A DNA stretch of 64,000 nt from Oscillatoriaceae cyanobacterium Prado104 (GTDB lineage: Bacteria; Cyanobacteriota; Cyanobacteriia; Cyanobacteriales; Microcoleaceae), in assembly GCA_025454405.1 (NCBI GenBank), contig JALOON010000047.1, positions 16,266 to 80,265 of the forward strand, in the 5' to 3' direction. The notes below the pieces were generated by a model that was not told where the DNA came from, ran no database searches, and was given only the letters and a program-made list of their open reading frames with translations. Position 1 is the first letter of the stretch. Each line of letters starts with the position of its first letter. The translations under genes and the position numbers were made by a program. Below, piece after piece: positions 1-10,068 of the stretch.

Positions 1-2
1 TG

Positions 3-2195
3 CAGAAAATTCCCGTAGCTTTGAAGTACAGCGGGCAGGCGGAATTGGAAGGTTTTATCCTGCCGACTTTTCGGATAGTTGTCATTAGCGATCGGGAGTT
101 TTACGGCCAGCATTCTCTCGCTACTTTTAGTTACGTCCGCAAGCGCCGCCGCGCTGCTTCCAAACAAGTTGACCCGCACAAGTTGAGTCCGGGTGATTTT
201 GTGGTGCACCGCCAGCACGGTGTCGGCAAGTTTATCAAGTTGGAACGGCTGACGATCGATCGGGAAACTCGCGAATATTTGTTGATTCAATATGCTGACG
301 GAACGCTGAGAGTAGCGGCCGATCAATTGGGTGCTTTGTCCAGGTTTCGGGCGGTGGGCGATCGAACTCCCGAACTGAACAAACTGACGGGTCAAACTTG
401 GGAAAAAACTAAAACAAAAGTCCGCAAAGCTGTTAAGAAATTGGCGGTGGATTTGCTGAATCTCTATGCCAAAAGAGCGAAACAAACAGGTTATGCTTTC
501 CCGCCGGATATGCCTTGGCAGCAGGAATTGGAGGATTCTTTTCCTTACCAACCGACGCCGGATCAACTAAAGGCAACTCAAGATGTCAAGCGCGATATGG
601 AGAGCGATCGACCGATGGATCGTTTGGTCTGCGGGGATGTCGGTTTTGGCAAGACGGAAGTAGCTCTGAGAGCGATTTTTAAGGCGGTTACTGCGGGCAA
701 GCAGGTGGCTATGTTGGCTCCGACGACAATTTTGACCCAACAACATTACCACACGTTAAAGGAGCGTTTTTCGCCCTATCCGATCGAAGTTGGTTTGCTC
801 AATCGCTTCCGGACAGAAACCGAACGTAAGGAAATTCAAAAGCGTTTGGCAACTGGAGAATTAGATGTCATTGTCGGCACTCAAGCTGTGTTGGGTAAGG
901 GCATAAAATTTCGGGATTTGGGTTTGTTAGTGGTGGATGAAGAACAGCGATTTGGTGTCAAACAAAAGGAAGCAATTAAAGCTTTGAAAACAGAAGTAGA
1001 TGTTTTGACTCTGACAGCTACTCCGATTCCCCGGACTTTGTATATGTCGCTATCGGGGATTCGGGAAATGAGTTTGATCGCGACTCCGCCGCCTACCAGA
1101 CGACCGATTCAGACGCATTTGGCACCCTACGATCCGGAAGCGGTACGGACTGCAATTCGGCAAGAGTTGGACAGGGGCGGACAGGTGTTTTACGTAGTGC
1201 CCCGGATTGAGGGAATTGAGGAGTTGGCGGCGAAGTTGCAGCAAATGGTTCCCAGTGCGAGAATTGCGATCGCCCACGGTCAAATGGAGGCGACGGAATT
1301 AGAATCGATCATGCTGACTTTTAGTGCGGCCGAGTTCGATATTTTGGTCTGTACGACGATTATTGAATCGGGTTTGGATATTCCGCGAGTGAATACGATT
1401 TTGATTGAAGACGCGCAGCGCTTCGGTTTGGGTCAACTTTATCAATTGCGGGGACGGGTGGGGCGTGCGGGGATTCAAGCCCACGCTTGGCTGTTTTATC
1501 CGAAGCAAAGTCAGTTGTCGGATGCGGCGCGGCAGAGGTTGCGGGCGATTCAAGAGTTCGCGCAGTTGGGTTCGGGCTATCAGTTGGCGATGCGGGATTT
1601 GGAAATTCGCGGTTCGGGCGATATTTTGGGTACGGAACAATCGGGTCAAATGGAGGCGATCGGCTTCGATTTGTATGCTGAAATGTTAGAAGAGGCGATT
1701 CGGGAAATTAAGGGTCAGGAAATTCCGAAGGTTGAGGATACGCAAATTGACCTCAGTTTGACGGCGTTTATTCCTGCTGATTACATCCCGGATTTGGATC
1801 AAAAGATGAGCGCTTACCGTTCGGTTGCTTCTGCGAATACGGCCGAAGAATTGGCGCAGATTCAAGCGGATTGGTGCGATCGATACGGCCCGATTCCCGT
1901 GTCGGCGAAGCAGTTAATTCGGATTGTGGAACTCAAACAAATTGCGAGGAAAATCGGTTTTTCTCGAATTAAGCCGGAGAACAAACAGCACGTTATTTTG
2001 GAAACTCCGATGGAGGAACCTGCATGGAATTTGCTAAAAGCTAATTTGCCCTCGCATTTGGCATCTCGTTTTGTGTACGGCAAGGGGAAAGTTACGATTA
2101 GAGGTTTGGGAATTGTGAATGCAGAAAGGCAGTTAGATAGTTTGATTGATTGGTTGGGGAAAATGCAGGGCGCTTTACCAGAAGCCAAGATTTAA
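3..2195 (+). CDS. mfd: Transcription-repair coupling factor Mfd, C-terminal part (cut by window edge)
   Basis: Mfd is a DNA translocase that removes RNA polymerase stalled at lesions and recruits UvrA. The frame is already open at position 3, so the start lies outside the window; about 730 of the family's roughly 1,150 residues are present. The visible order is the end of the UvrB-like part, the RNA-polymerase-interacting domain ([17 protein letters not shown]), the RecG-like helicase lobes with Walker A (GDVGFGKTE) and DEEQ box (VVDEEQRFG), TATPIPRT, the GRVGRAG motif, and the C-terminal TRCF domain ([18 protein letters not shown]). The TTG at 21 is internal to the protein and is not a real start. 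A heptamer repeat tract follows the stop. The identification is secure. Confidence 0.96.
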   Translation, partial: QKIPVALKYSGQAELEGFILPTFRIVVISDREFYGQHSLATFSYVRKRRRAASKQVDPHKLSPGDFVVHRQHGVGKFIKLERLTIDRETREYLLIQYADGTLRVAADQLGALSRFRAVGDRTPELNKLTGQTWEKTKTKVRKAVKKLAVDLLNLYAKRAKQTGYAFPPDMPWQQELEDSFPYQPTPDQLKATQDVKRDMESDRPMDRLVCGDVGFGKTEVALRAIFKAVTAGKQVAMLAPTTILTQQHYHTLKERFSPYPIEVGLLNRFRTETERKEIQKRLATGELDVIVGTQAVLGKGIKFRDLGLLVVDEEQRFGVKQKEAIKALKTEVDVLTLTATPIPRTLYMSLSGIREMSLIATPPPTRRPIQTHLAPYDPEAVRTAIRQELDRGGQVFYVVPRIEGIEELAAKLQQMVPSARIAIAHGQMEATELESIMLTFSAAEFDILVCTTIIESGLDIPRVNTILIEDAQRFGLGQLYQLRGRVGRAGIQAHAWLFYPKQSQLSDAARQRLRAIQEFAQLGSGYQLAMRDLEIRGSGDILGTEQSGQMEAIGFDLYAEMLEEAIREIKGQEIPKVEDTQIDLSLTAFIPADYIPDLDQKMSAYRSVASANTAEELAQIQADWCDRYGPIPVSAKQLIRIVELKQIARKIGFSRIKPENKQHVILETPMEEPAWNLLKANLPSHLASRFVYGKGKVTIRGLGIVNAERQLDSLIDWLGKMQGALPEAKI

Positions 2196-2217
2196 ATAGT
2201 TGACAGTTGGTAAGAGG

Positions 2218-2340
2218 AGTTTTGAGTTTTGAATTTTGAGTTTTGAGTTAAAGACAGTTCTGAAGTTCCAAACTTAAAACTCAGAACTTCCCCTCTCCCC
2301 ATGCCCCATCCCCCCATGCCTCATCCCCCATGCCCCACTT
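2218..2340. repeat. Heptanucleotide STRR tract downstream of mfd
   Basis: Two different 7-bp arrays are joined here: TTTTGAG-type units (about 2218-2290, partly in inverted orientation) and CATGCCC/CATCCCC-type units (about 2300-2340). The spacing is strictly 7 bp although the sequence varies. No gene is visible between mfd and the next start. Confidence 0.85.
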
Positions 2341-2399
2341 AAATAAAAAATGATATAATAGCATCTTCAATTTATTTAGTAACTTAAAAATTTAAGATC

Positions 2400-3077
2400 G
2401 TGAAAAATTTAGTCACTGTTTATTTAGCGATCGCCCTGTTACACTCAGTCCCCGCTAAAGTTCAATCTCAGCAGATAATAATAGACCCGATCGATCGAGT
2501 TGTCGGTGCGGGATTGATGAGTAGAGATGCTACTGGCAATTTTAACGCAGATAGCCTGCTCAGCCGTGCCGAATTGGCTTCTTTGCTGGTAAAAACTTTT
2601 GACTTGGACAAACGGAAAACAAATCAAAAACCCGATATAGATTTGCCCGATGTAGCCAAAAGTCATTGGGCTTACAGCGCGATCCAAACAGTCTTAAAAA
2701 CAGGGACGATGGCGGGCTATCGCGACGGAATGTTTTTCCCAAATCAAAGGGTAACTCGGGCAGAAGCTTTGGCAATTTTTGCTCAGGCTTACGGGGTTTT
2801 TCAGTTTCCCGACACAACTATTTCCGAGATTTTAGCTAAGTATCCAGATGCTGGAGAAATCCCGAATTGGGCGAGAAAATCTATGGCTACAGCACTTTAT
2901 GAAGGTTTTGTCAATCTTGAATTCGGGAGTAATAAAATTAATCCTTTGAAGCCGATAACTCGCGGCGATATCGCTTACGCTTTGAGCAAATATTTGGAAC
3001 GACAGTTAAGACCGACTCCTTTTCCTTTCCCGGACGATCGACCTCCCAATCGCGGTGCGGGCAGAGGAAAGTTGTGA
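2400..3077 (+). CDS. S-layer homology (SLH) domain protein, exported
   Basis: This 225-residue protein has a short hydrophobic N-terminus (VTVYLAIALLHSVPAKVQS) that reads as a signal peptide, followed by SLH-type repeats. The clearest repeat is around residues 75-125, with DVAKSHWAYSAIQ, GYRDGMFFPN and VTRAEALAIFAQ. Weaker repeats flank it (VGAGLMSRD...LSRAELASLLVKTF and ITRGDIAYALSKYLE). SLH domains bind secondary cell-wall polymers or peptidoglycan, so a periplasmic or outer-envelope role is likely; no catalytic domain is present. The tail is rich in Pro and basic residues. The start is GTG at 2400, the only start that keeps the signal peptide; no good Shine-Dalgarno sequence precedes it. 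The specific function is unknown. Confidence 0.8.
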   Translation: MKNLVTVYLAIALLHSVPAKVQSQQIIIDPIDRVVGAGLMSRDATGNFNADSLLSRAELASLLVKTFDLDKRKTNQKPDIDLPDVAKSHWAYSAIQTVLKTGTMAGYRDGMFFPNQRVTRAEALAIFAQAYGVFQFPDTTISEILAKYPDAGEIPNWARKSMATALYEGFVNLEFGSNKINPLKPITRGDIAYALSKYLERQLRPTPFPFPDDRPPNRGAGRGKL

Positions 3078-3170
3078 GTTAAGAAAAGTTTTGAGTTTTA
3101 AATTTTGAGTTTTGAGTTAAAGACATTTCTTAATTCACAACTCAACACTCAACACTCAAAACTCTCGATA
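3078..3170. repeat. TTTTGAG-type repeat cassette, copy 1 (near-identical copy at 11500)
   Basis: About 67 bp (3078-3144) reappears unchanged at 11500-11566. The cassette is made of TTTTGAG-like heptamers and is bounded by inverted arms: GTTGTGAGTTAAGAAA at 3071 pairs with TTTCTTAATTCACAAC, with one mismatch. Further ACTCAAC heptamers follow to 3170. Confidence 0.8.
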
Positions 3171-3196
3171 ATCTGCTGTCTGCCTGCAATCCTAAT

Positions 3197-3856
3197 TTAC
3201 GCCAATTGTAACTGCAGGTTTTGCAATTTGCAAATCGCTTTCAATACTTGAACTAACAAGATCGATCGCTCTCGATCGATCAAATTCAATTCCGGTAAAA
3301 TCTGATAAGTGCAAGGATTTCCTCGCGTCAGATGCACAAACTGATAGTTGCGTCCATTTGTTGTTAATCCCCAAACAGAGGGTTGCTGCTGCAAGCTTTT
3401 ATAAGCATAAGTCAGCAATTGCGGCAAACCTGACCAAGAATCGATCGCGCTATTTTTTGCCTCGACTACCAAAATCCAAAACTGCGTTGTCGCTATCTCT
3501 GTATCCGGCTGATTCAATGCTAAAATATCCAACCGTCCTTTAATTAAAGTATCCTTATCTTCTACTTCGATCGGAATGCTATCTTCCAGAGTCAGCATCA
3601 CGGGAACTTTAAAAAATCCCGTTAATCTCATCAAGGGCGAAAGTGATAAAAACTTAACCAATTCTTCAGAAACTTTTCCCATTTCTAGATAGCGACAAAA
3701 GTCGTTGCTGATTTCCCATAATTCCTGCTGTTCAAAATCAGTCAGCGGTTCCACAGATAAAAAATCATCAAAAGAACCTCCAGGCTGTCTTTCTAGCTTG
3801 AGAAGGCGGCGAACATCTTTTAGCGAAAGGTTGCTGGCGTCTAGATTTTGAGTCAT
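3197..3856 (-). CDS. Putative PD-(D/E)XK-fold protein (type I restriction HsdR_N-like), conserved in cyanobacteria
   Basis: The protein is about 219 residues when started at the ATG at 3856. A longer frame reaches 3928, but its extra residues do not look conserved. The central segment GRLDILAL followed by FWILVVEAKN fits a PD-(D/E)XK nuclease core (D ... E-x-K) of the kind found at the N-terminus of type I restriction subunits and in stand-alone cyanobacterial proteins. WSGLPQLLTYAYKSL and WGLTTNGRNYQFVHL continue that fold. No helicase or methylase gene is nearby, so this is a lone gene, not a restriction system. It could be a nuclease or only a fold relative; activity cannot be judged from the sequence. 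Confidence 0.65.
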   Translation of the reverse strand: MTQNLDASNLSLKDVRRLLKLERQPGGSFDDFLSVEPLTDFEQQELWEISNDFCRYLEMGKVSEELVKFLSLSPLMRLTGFFKVPVMLTLEDSIPIEVEDKDTLIKGRLDILALNQPDTEIATTQFWILVVEAKNSAIDSWSGLPQLLTYAYKSLQQQPSVWGLTTNGRNYQFVHLTRGNPCTYQILPELNLIDRERSILLVQVLKAICKLQNLQLQLA

Positions 3857-3982
3857 AGCTTTAGGGCGATCGGCTGTTGCGGTAAATTCTATTATAGAAT
3901 CCTTGGCAGTGAATTCGCGCAAAAACATCTTAACTTTTGTGTCACTTTTGTCTGTCGAAAATTCGAGTAATTTTTGATGGCT

Positions 3983-5986
3983 TTAGCTAGATTGTTCGTG
4001 ATTTCCAGCAGGTATGAACGCAGTAAAAACAGAGCCTTTTCCTAACTCGCTTTCTACTAAAATCTCGCCGCCCATCATTTGACAGTAATGGCGGCTAATT
4101 GTCAGCCCCAATCCCGTGCCGCCGTACTCCCGCGTTGCCGAATTGTCGGCTTGAACGAATGCTTCAAACAACTTGTGTTGCTGTTCCTCTGACATTCCAA
4201 TCCCGGTATCTTGAACTTGAAAGCAGATCCAATCCGATTGTTGAAAATTTATGCGAGTCCGATCGAGCGATTTCGATCGAGCTATTTTTGCCAGTATTGA
4301 ATTATCCAATGATGGATTTGCTGCATTGTTTTTTCCCGTTCCTTCAATGTAGCTGACTGTTAACTTAATGTTGCCGTTTTTAGTAAATTTAGCTGCATTG
4401 TTCAGCAAGTTGAGCAGTATTTGCCGCATTTTCCCAAAGTCCGATCGAATTATTCCCCCCGTTCGATCGCACTCAATTTCTAATACATTGCCATTAGTTT
4501 TTACCCAAGCTTGCGCGGGAATTGCCACGTTTTGTACTAGCGAGTCGATGCTAAATTCATCAACTTCTAATTTCACGTTGCCGTCTTGAATTTTTGACAA
4601 ATCGAGGATATCGTTAATCAAAGAAAGCAAGTGAGTGCCTGCATTTTCAATCTTCTCCAAATCGGGAATAAATTCCTCGCAACCGGCATCTGGCGCGTCT
4701 TCTAAAAGTAGCTGGCTGTAGCCGATAATTGCATTTAAAGGTGTCCGCAACTCGTGGCTCATATTAGCGAGAAATTGGCTTTTTGCATTGTTAGCAGCAA
4801 CTGCCGTTTCTTTAGCTTTTTTCAATTCTTTTGTATGCTCTGAAACCCGCTCGATCAGGTGATTGAGAGAGATTGCTAAAGAGCCTATTTCATCTTGGGC
4901 GGCGACGGGTACTCGCAAATCAAAATTAGACTCGATCGCTACTTGTTCGGCGACTTGAGTGAGGCTGACAACTGGTTTCGCGATCGCCCGACTGGTGCGG
5001 TAAGCAAGAATTCCTGCGATCGCTACCGACAGCAGCATGCTGACAATAATTATCGCCTTTTCTAATCCTTGAGCGTCCTCCATCACAGTGCCGCTTTGCC
5101 GTTCCTGCTGCTGGGCAACTTCGAGAATCAGGCTCAAGTCCCGAATGCGGGTGCCGATTTGTGTTGTACCTTCTCCGCTGGCGATCGAGAGCAATTTGCG
5201 GGCTGATTCTATATCTTGCTGCGATAGTTGCGAGCGATCTATTTCCTGCAATATCGCTAAGAGTCTTTGAGAGTACGATTCTAAATCGTCGCTGCATTTT
5301 TGCAATAAATCTCGCATCACGATCGGATCGGTAGCCAGCCAAGCAGGTTTGTTTCCTACAAAATTTTCTATTTGCAATTGCACGTTCTTGGCACGAGCAA
5401 TACTTTCGATAAATTGATTTTTTTGCAGTTCCAGTTTTGCCGCATCGCCTGCAAAAGAGTCGAAGCTCGAACCCAACATTTGTGCTTCTTGGGCTGCATC
5501 TTTAAAATTTCCCAGCAATTGCGCTTGTTGGTGAGCGTCATTGAGCTGTTCTACTCCTTTTCCTTGATAGTAGTCAGCAATTAACAGTCCGCTCAGCGAG
5601 CCAAAAAAGCCGATTCCTATTGCTAGGAAATATCCGACACCAATTTTTTGATGGATGCCCCAACCACCAATTTTCGGCGATCTACTGAGAAAGTTGTTTA
5701 AGGACAAGTTTTCTAATGTTTGCTTGCTTGTCTTGAGGTTGGTGTCTGTTTGGGGAAACTTCACTTGCTGGCGGTGAAACAGAGTTACTCCTGCATTTAT
5801 TATTTTAGTGGGTTCTCTGAAAATTTGATGGAAAAATTCTTTTCCCCCCTCGAAGGATTCTGCTTTTGGATCGGACTTACCGGCGCTGGCAACAAATCTA
5901 ACCGATCTGTTCGCACGATCGCCCGATTGTTTTAGTAAGTTAAGTTTTCCCATATGCAACCGCTGTATTCTACTAAAATCTACCAC
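3983..5986 (-). CDS. Membrane sensor histidine kinase (HAMP-HisKA-HATPase)
   Basis: This is a 667-residue inner-membrane kinase. Two membrane segments (about residues 114-137 and 310-329) flank a mostly helical periplasmic sensor region, followed by a HAMP domain (about 330-390), a HisKA H-box with the phospho-acceptor His in [11 protein letters not shown] (about residue 411), and an ATPase domain with N-box ([11 protein letters not shown]), DTGIGM and GGTGLGL motifs. There is no receiver domain and no neighbouring response regulator, so it is an orphan kinase whose output is unknown. The N-terminal 100 residues before the first helix are long and may be partly spurious; an alternative start is Met12 (5953). 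It is a clear paralogue of the kinase at 36280-38004, with the same architecture and H-box. Confidence 0.88.
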   Translation of the reverse strand: MVDFSRIQRLHMGKLNLLKQSGDRANRSVRFVASAGKSDPKAESFEGGKEFFHQIFREPTKIINAGVTLFHRQQVKFPQTDTNLKTSKQTLENLSLNNFLSRSPKIGGWGIHQKIGVGYFLAIGIGFFGSLSGLLIADYYQGKGVEQLNDAHQQAQLLGNFKDAAQEAQMLGSSFDSFAGDAAKLELQKNQFIESIARAKNVQLQIENFVGNKPAWLATDPIVMRDLLQKCSDDLESYSQRLLAILQEIDRSQLSQQDIESARKLLSIASGEGTTQIGTRIRDLSLILEVAQQQERQSGTVMEDAQGLEKAIIIVSMLLSVAIAGILAYRTSRAIAKPVVSLTQVAEQVAIESNFDLRVPVAAQDEIGSLAISLNHLIERVSEHTKELKKAKETAVAANNAKSQFLANMSHELRTPLNAIIGYSQLLLEDAPDAGCEEFIPDLEKIENAGTHLLSLINDILDLSKIQDGNVKLEVDEFSIDSLVQNVAIPAQAWVKTNGNVLEIECDRTGGIIRSDFGKMRQILLNLLNNAAKFTKNGNIKLTVSYIEGTGKNNAANPSLDNSILAKIARSKSLDRTRINFQQSDWICFQVQDTGIGMSEEQQHKLFEAFVQADNSATREYGGTGLGLTISRHYCQMMGGEILVESELGKGSVFTAFIPAGNHEQSS

Positions 5987-6760
5987 GATCTTAAATTCCT
6001 TAAACGGAAGAGTTGCTTTCTTTGTAAATAGATAATCAAATTGCTGGGGGCTGTTGCACCTTTACTTTACGATCTGTAAATACGATCTGTAACAATTGTT
6101 CTCAGTACACGATCGAAAACATCGGTACTTATTTGCGCGAACGGTAAATTATACTGAGATAAAATAAAGGTCGCAAACAATTGTACCTTTTGGCTGCTGC
6201 CGAAAGAATTATCCAAAGCCTCGATTGTCTGTTCGACACTGCACCCGATTTTTCAGCTTTGGCATTTTGCTGCCAGCGTGGAGGCTGACGTTTGAGGATT
6301 TTGTAGAGCACCCAGTTGTGACTTTCGATTGCAGCAAGTCGCGATGGCAAGGGTCGATCGAGCGACTGCACCCGGTCGATCGGTTCTCGGCATTGCTGCC
6401 AGCAATGAGATGTTTCTCAAACTATAACTTCAAATGTTACCTAAAGCAATCCGAAAATTTACTTTTAATGGGATTGACGGGGGTTGAATTTATAACTGCA
6501 GATTTTTTTAATTTTGCGATCGCGGGGCGTACCTACGTATCTTGAGATTTGTTGAAAATTTTTTATCGAAGTTCAAAAAAGATTCGATCGGAACTTACGC
6601 AAACAACGCGGTTAGGGGCAAAAGTCGCCATTTTTTCCCTAGAGATACTGACGCAGAAACCGGGTATTTAGTTCCCGGTGCGCCCCAAACTAAATACGCA
6701 GCCCTAAAGCGAAAAATTCCCCAACAGCAATTCTCCTTGTGCCTTGTTGTTTGGCGAGCC
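5987..6760. other. Gene-free stretch between the kinase and dnaB
   Basis: Short open frames occur here on both strands, but none shows a recognisable domain, a ribosome site or consistent codon use. A 10-bp-stem hairpin, GTATTTAGTT (6664-6673) with AACTAAATAC (6688-6697), lies close to the dnaB stop codon and may be a processing or termination structure. A partial AGAAACCGGGT motif at 6655 recalls the array at 32038. Confidence 0.5.
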
Positions 6761-9370
6761 CTATCGCTTGGGAGATGCTAGATTGCGGAAACAGGTAAAT
6801 TGGGCATCAAATAATAGTTTGATAATGCCTGTCGGACCGTTTCTATGTTTGGTAATAATTACTTCGGCAATTCCGCGATCGGGCGAATCGGGATTGTAAT
6901 ATTCATCGCGGTACAGCATAATTACTAAATCGGCGTCTTGTTCGATCGAGTTGTGAACGATGATGTCATTAGCAACAAAATTATGAAGTCCCGGAACAGT
7001 CAGATCGAAGACTTCTTCCACTCCATCTTCTGCAATAGAAACAACTTCGTCCCAATACAGATGACTCTCTGCAAACTGGTGAAGCCGATCTGATTTCACA
7101 ACCCTTGCTAATCGCGCAGTTCGTTCGCGACTCAAATTCTGACGGTGCAAACCCGTGCCACAATACTCAATGCCAAGTCCTGCTTGCATTTGGCGGTGAG
7201 TTAAACCAATCTGCTGCATAGCTGGCAGCGCATAAAGCGGCCAAACTGCATGAGGAACGATATCACGATTTGTATTCGCTACTCGAACATGCAAATATTC
7301 CTCGATCGTGCTTAAGCATTGCTGCTTGTATTGTCCAACCGCACCAATTTCAGAAATGAATCGCTCTAAATCTGATTTGCCAGTGATTGTGACAAGATAT
7401 ATGTCTCGACCTTTACCAACTTGAGGTTGTCGCTTGAGTCGAGCATTAATCTCGAATCGCAACAAAAGAGACTGAACGCCTTGTGCAAGTTGTTTGCTGC
7501 TACTTGTGTAAAATGCAACTGGGCGTGGCCGACTGCCTTGAATCAGCTTGATACAACCATCAGTGCTCCATAAATGCCGTAGAAAGATCGAGATCGCGGA
7601 CTTGGGTTGTTCAAAGACAAGCGATGGAACAAATTTCTCATGCGATCGCAATCCGAAAACGCCCAAGTTATCCAACCATTGGGCGATCGGGTTTCGAGTG
7701 TTTCGACTCAATCTTTCACTTGAACTCAAATATACTTGATACCAATCTCGCTCTTGAACAATGCGAGGGGTGAGCGCTTCACCGAATGCCTTAGTTGCCA
7801 AATTAGAAACAATTTCGGCGAGATCTATTTCTCTTGTTGTGTACTGTATTGCGTGACGTGGCAGAGTACAGCCATCCCCAATCAGGTGTCCTAAAAGCGC
7901 AAGTTTCTCGTCACTGACTGACTGTGAGATTGAACTTACAATTTGACGGGGAAGTGCCAGATATTCTTTTTTGTTCAATTCGTTCAATTGTTTCCAACCA
8001 TGAATGGTTAGGAATTTGTGACTTCCAGTAGCACGAATGGTTCGACCACTTCGAGTTGTCAATCGAAAAACAGGTTGAGTTCCAGTCGAAAAAGCATTGC
8101 TAACTTCTGCGCGTTCTAATTGCAGTGTTTCTTCATTCAGCGCCCAGACTGCAAAGTTAGATTTTCCGATCAGATTCGCAATCGGGACTTGCGCACCAGT
8201 ATCAGCTAGCGTTACCAAACTATCACCCGTCAAGCAGCCGCTTTCGCGTAAATCTGACATCATCGGCCGCTTGTTTGTCCTCGCTTCCACACTTCTACTC
8301 AACTGAGACAAAGCAATAATCGGCACGCTGAGTTCGCGGGCTAAACCTTTGAGACTTCTAGTAATTCGAGATAATTCTTGCACGCGGTTGTCGCTGCTAC
8401 CTTCCATTAATTGCAGGTAATCTAACAAGATTAATCCTAAAGCTCCGCCTTGTTCGGCTTGGAGGCGGCGGGCTTTCGATCGAATCTCCGTAACGGTAAC
8501 ATTGGGAGTATCGTCAATAAAAATTGGCAGTTCCGATAAGTTACCAATTGCTTCGCTGATAGGTTCCCATTCATTTTGACTGATTCGGCCCGATCGCAAC
8601 CTATTACTTTCGATTTTAGCTTCGCCAGACAGGATGCGCTGCACTAACTGTTCCTTTGACATTTCCAAGCTGAAAATAGCTACAGGCAATCTTTGCTGTC
8701 CGGCGGCGATATGGTGAGCAATATTAGTACAAAATGCCGTTTTACCCATTGCCGGCCTCCCAGCAACAATGATTAAATCCGATCGCTGGAAGCCTCCTGT
8801 CATGGCATCTAAGTCGTAAAAACCGCAGGGAATTCCGGGAAGTGACAGACCTTCATTGCGATTTTCCAGTTCTTGAAATGTGACATTTAATGTTTCGCCG
8901 ATCGACACTAAATCTTGTTGAGGCCTGTCTTGAGTTATGCTGAAAACTTCTTGTTCTGCTTTGTCTAAAACAGTTGGTAACGGTGTAGCTGTTTCGTAAC
9001 CTAACTGCACTATATTATTGCCAGCTTCGATCAACCGGCGGCGCTGGTATTTATCTTCTACTAAAATTGCATATTGGTCGATGTTGACAGCAGAAACAGT
9101 GCGATCGACCAACTGCGCTAATTTAGTTTGCCCGCCGATTTGCTCCAATCGATTGCGATCGGCCAGCAAAGTAGTAACTGTCATCAAATCTGTAGGCTGA
9201 CCTTGAAAAAATAAATCCAAAGCCGTGCGATAAATAGTTTGATGAGCGGCGATCGAAAAAAACTCGGGACGCAGAATTTCGGCAATGCGAGAAATAGCTT
9301 CCGGGTCAATTAAAATGCCCCCCAGAATCGCTTCTTCTGCCTCGATATTTGTCGGCATCACATCGCTCAT
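6761..9370 (-). CDS. dnaB: Replicative DNA helicase DnaB, with in-frame intein
   Basis: DnaB unwinds DNA ahead of the replisome as a hexamer. The precursor is 869 residues; removing the 429-residue intein leaves 440 residues, close to a normal DnaB length. The N-terminal domain begins MPTNIEAEEAILGGILIDPEA. The RecA-like domain has Walker A (GRPAMGKT, about residues 204-211), Walker B (LILLDYLQLM, about 313-322) and the RSVEAR finger. The downstream extein resumes with SIEQDADLVIMLYRDEYY. The start ATG at 9370 gives the usual N-terminus. rplI lies 239 bp upstream in the same direction, a common cyanobacterial order, but heptamer repeats fill the gap, so transcription may be independent. Splicing is required for a functional helicase. 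Confidence 0.97.
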   Translation of the reverse strand: MSDVMPTNIEAEEAILGGILIDPEAISRIAEILRPEFFSIAAHQTIYRTALDLFFQGQPTDLMTVTTLLADRNRLEQIGGQTKLAQLVDRTVSAVNIDQYAILVEDKYQRRRLIEAGNNIVQLGYETATPLPTVLDKAEQEVFSITQDRPQQDLVSIGETLNVTFQELENRNEGLSLPGIPCGFYDLDAMTGGFQRSDLIIVAGRPAMGKTAFCTNIAHHIAAGQQRLPVAIFSLEMSKEQLVQRILSGEAKIESNRLRSGRISQNEWEPISEAIGNLSELPIFIDDTPNVTVTEIRSKARRLQAEQGGALGLILLDYLQLMEGSSDNRVQELSRITRSLKGLARELSVPIIALSQLSRSVEARTNKRPMMSDLRESGCLTGDSLVTLADTGAQVPIANLIGKSNFAVWALNEETLQLERAEVSNAFSTGTQPVFRLTTRSGRTIRATGSHKFLTIHGWKQLNELNKKEYLALPRQIVSSISQSVSDEKLALLGHLIGDGCTLPRHAIQYTTREIDLAEIVSNLATKAFGEALTPRIVQERDWYQVYLSSSERLSRNTRNPIAQWLDNLGVFGLRSHEKFVPSLVFEQPKSAISIFLRHLWSTDGCIKLIQGSRPRPVAFYTSSSKQLAQGVQSLLLRFEINARLKRQPQVGKGRDIYLVTITGKSDLERFISEIGAVGQYKQQCLSTIEEYLHVRVANTNRDIVPHAVWPLYALPAMQQIGLTHRQMQAGLGIEYCGTGLHRQNLSRERTARLARVVKSDRLHQFAESHLYWDEVVSIAEDGVEEVFDLTVPGLHNFVANDIIVHNSIEQDADLVIMLYRDEYYNPDSPDRGIAEVIITKHRNGPTGIIKLLFDAQFTCFRNLASPKR
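6950..8236 (-). other. DnaB intein with LAGLIDADG homing-endonuclease domain (residues 379-807)
   Basis: The insertion begins at Cys379 (RESG|CLTGDSLV) and ends at Asn807 (NFVANDIIVHN|S), leaving Ser as the +1 residue, which is a standard class 1 intein layout. Splicing blocks are visible: block A CLTGDSLVTLADTG, block B GRTIRATGSHKFLT, and blocks F/G EEVFDLTVPGLHNFVAND. Between them lie two LAGLIDADG-like helices, LLGHLIGDG and FLRHLWSTDG, with the acidic residues kept, so the homing endonuclease may still be active. Length (429 residues), site and motifs match the known Synechocystis DnaB intein. Confidence 0.95.
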
Positions 9371-9371
9371 C

Positions 9372-9609
9372 GGTCATTAGTCCTCAGTTATTAGTCCTCA
9401 GTCATTAGTTATTAGTCATTAGTCATCGATCGGGCTACAGTTAGCTATCAACTATCATCAATTATCAACAGTATTCCCAGCTAGTTGCAAGCTATCGATC
9501 GATCGACTATCAACTGTCAATTCTCGACGCTCGCACTCTATGACGATCGCGAGCGGGGACGCTCGCACTCTAAACTGTCAATTGTCAACTGTCAACTGTC
9601 AACTGACTC
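9372..9609. repeat. Mixed heptamer repeats and GC hairpin between rplI and dnaB
   Basis: TCATTAG/TCCTCAG-type heptamers (9372-9425) and CAACTGT-type heptamers (9567-9605) flank a hairpin, GCGAGCG-GGGA-CGCTCGC (9549-9566). The same hairpin occurs at 41022-41039, again inside CAACTGT repeats. No gene is seen. Confidence 0.8.
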
Positions 9610-10068
9610 TTACATCGGTAGAACTTGAATCTCAACTTCTGCCGTAACTTCAGCGTGCAGTTTGATTTCAGCTTTATAAGTACCTGTTTTGCGAATTTCG
9701 GGAACGGTGATGCCGCGCCGATCGACCTCTTGACTGGTAGAGTTGAAAATCATTTCTGCTACTTCCTGGCTGGTAACAGTACCGAAAATAGCGTCTCCTT
9801 CGCCGACTTGCTTGGAGATGGTAAAAGGCCCTGCTGCTTCGAGGGAGGTTTTGCGCACTTCCGCTTGCTTCTTGAGTTCTAGCTGGCGCTGTCTTTCTTC
9901 CTCGCGGCGGCGTTCAGCTTGCTTGAGAATGCCCGGAGTGGCGCGAAATGCCAGGGCTTGGGGTACGAGATAGTTGCGGGCGTAGCCTGGGGCTACTTCT
10001 ACTACGTCGCCAGCTTTGCCGAGTTTGCTGACATCTTTGTTTAAAACTAATTGGACGCGCTTGGCCAT
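9610..10068 (-). CDS. rplI: 50S ribosomal protein L9
   Basis: L9 is a two-domain protein of the large ribosomal subunit near the L1 stalk. The 152-residue length is typical. The N-terminal RNA-binding domain is clear ([21 protein letters not shown], then [12 protein letters not shown] with its conserved YARN...P loop), followed by the long connecting helix rich in Glu, Arg and Gln (about residues 45-75) and the C-terminal domain ([17 protein letters not shown]). The ATG at 10068 gives the canonical MAKRVQLVL start. It lies upstream of dnaB on the same strand. The identification is secure. Confidence 0.97.
   Translation of the reverse strand: MAKRVQLVLNKDVSKLGKAGDVVEVAPGYARNYLVPQALAFRATPGILKQAERRREEERQRQLELKKQAEVRKTSLEAAGPFTISKQVGEGDAIFGTVTSQEVAEMIFNSTSQEVDRRGITVPEIRKTGTYKAEIKLHAEVTAEVEIQVLPM

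Noticed and set aside
3197..3856. A type I restriction-modification system
   Set aside because: Only a small PD-(D/E)XK-like protein is present; no methylase, specificity or helicase gene is nearby.
6129..6781. Three overlapping small frames between the kinase and dnaB
   Set aside because: They overlap one another on both strands without conserved motifs. A decayed transposase was considered but no catalytic motif could be found.
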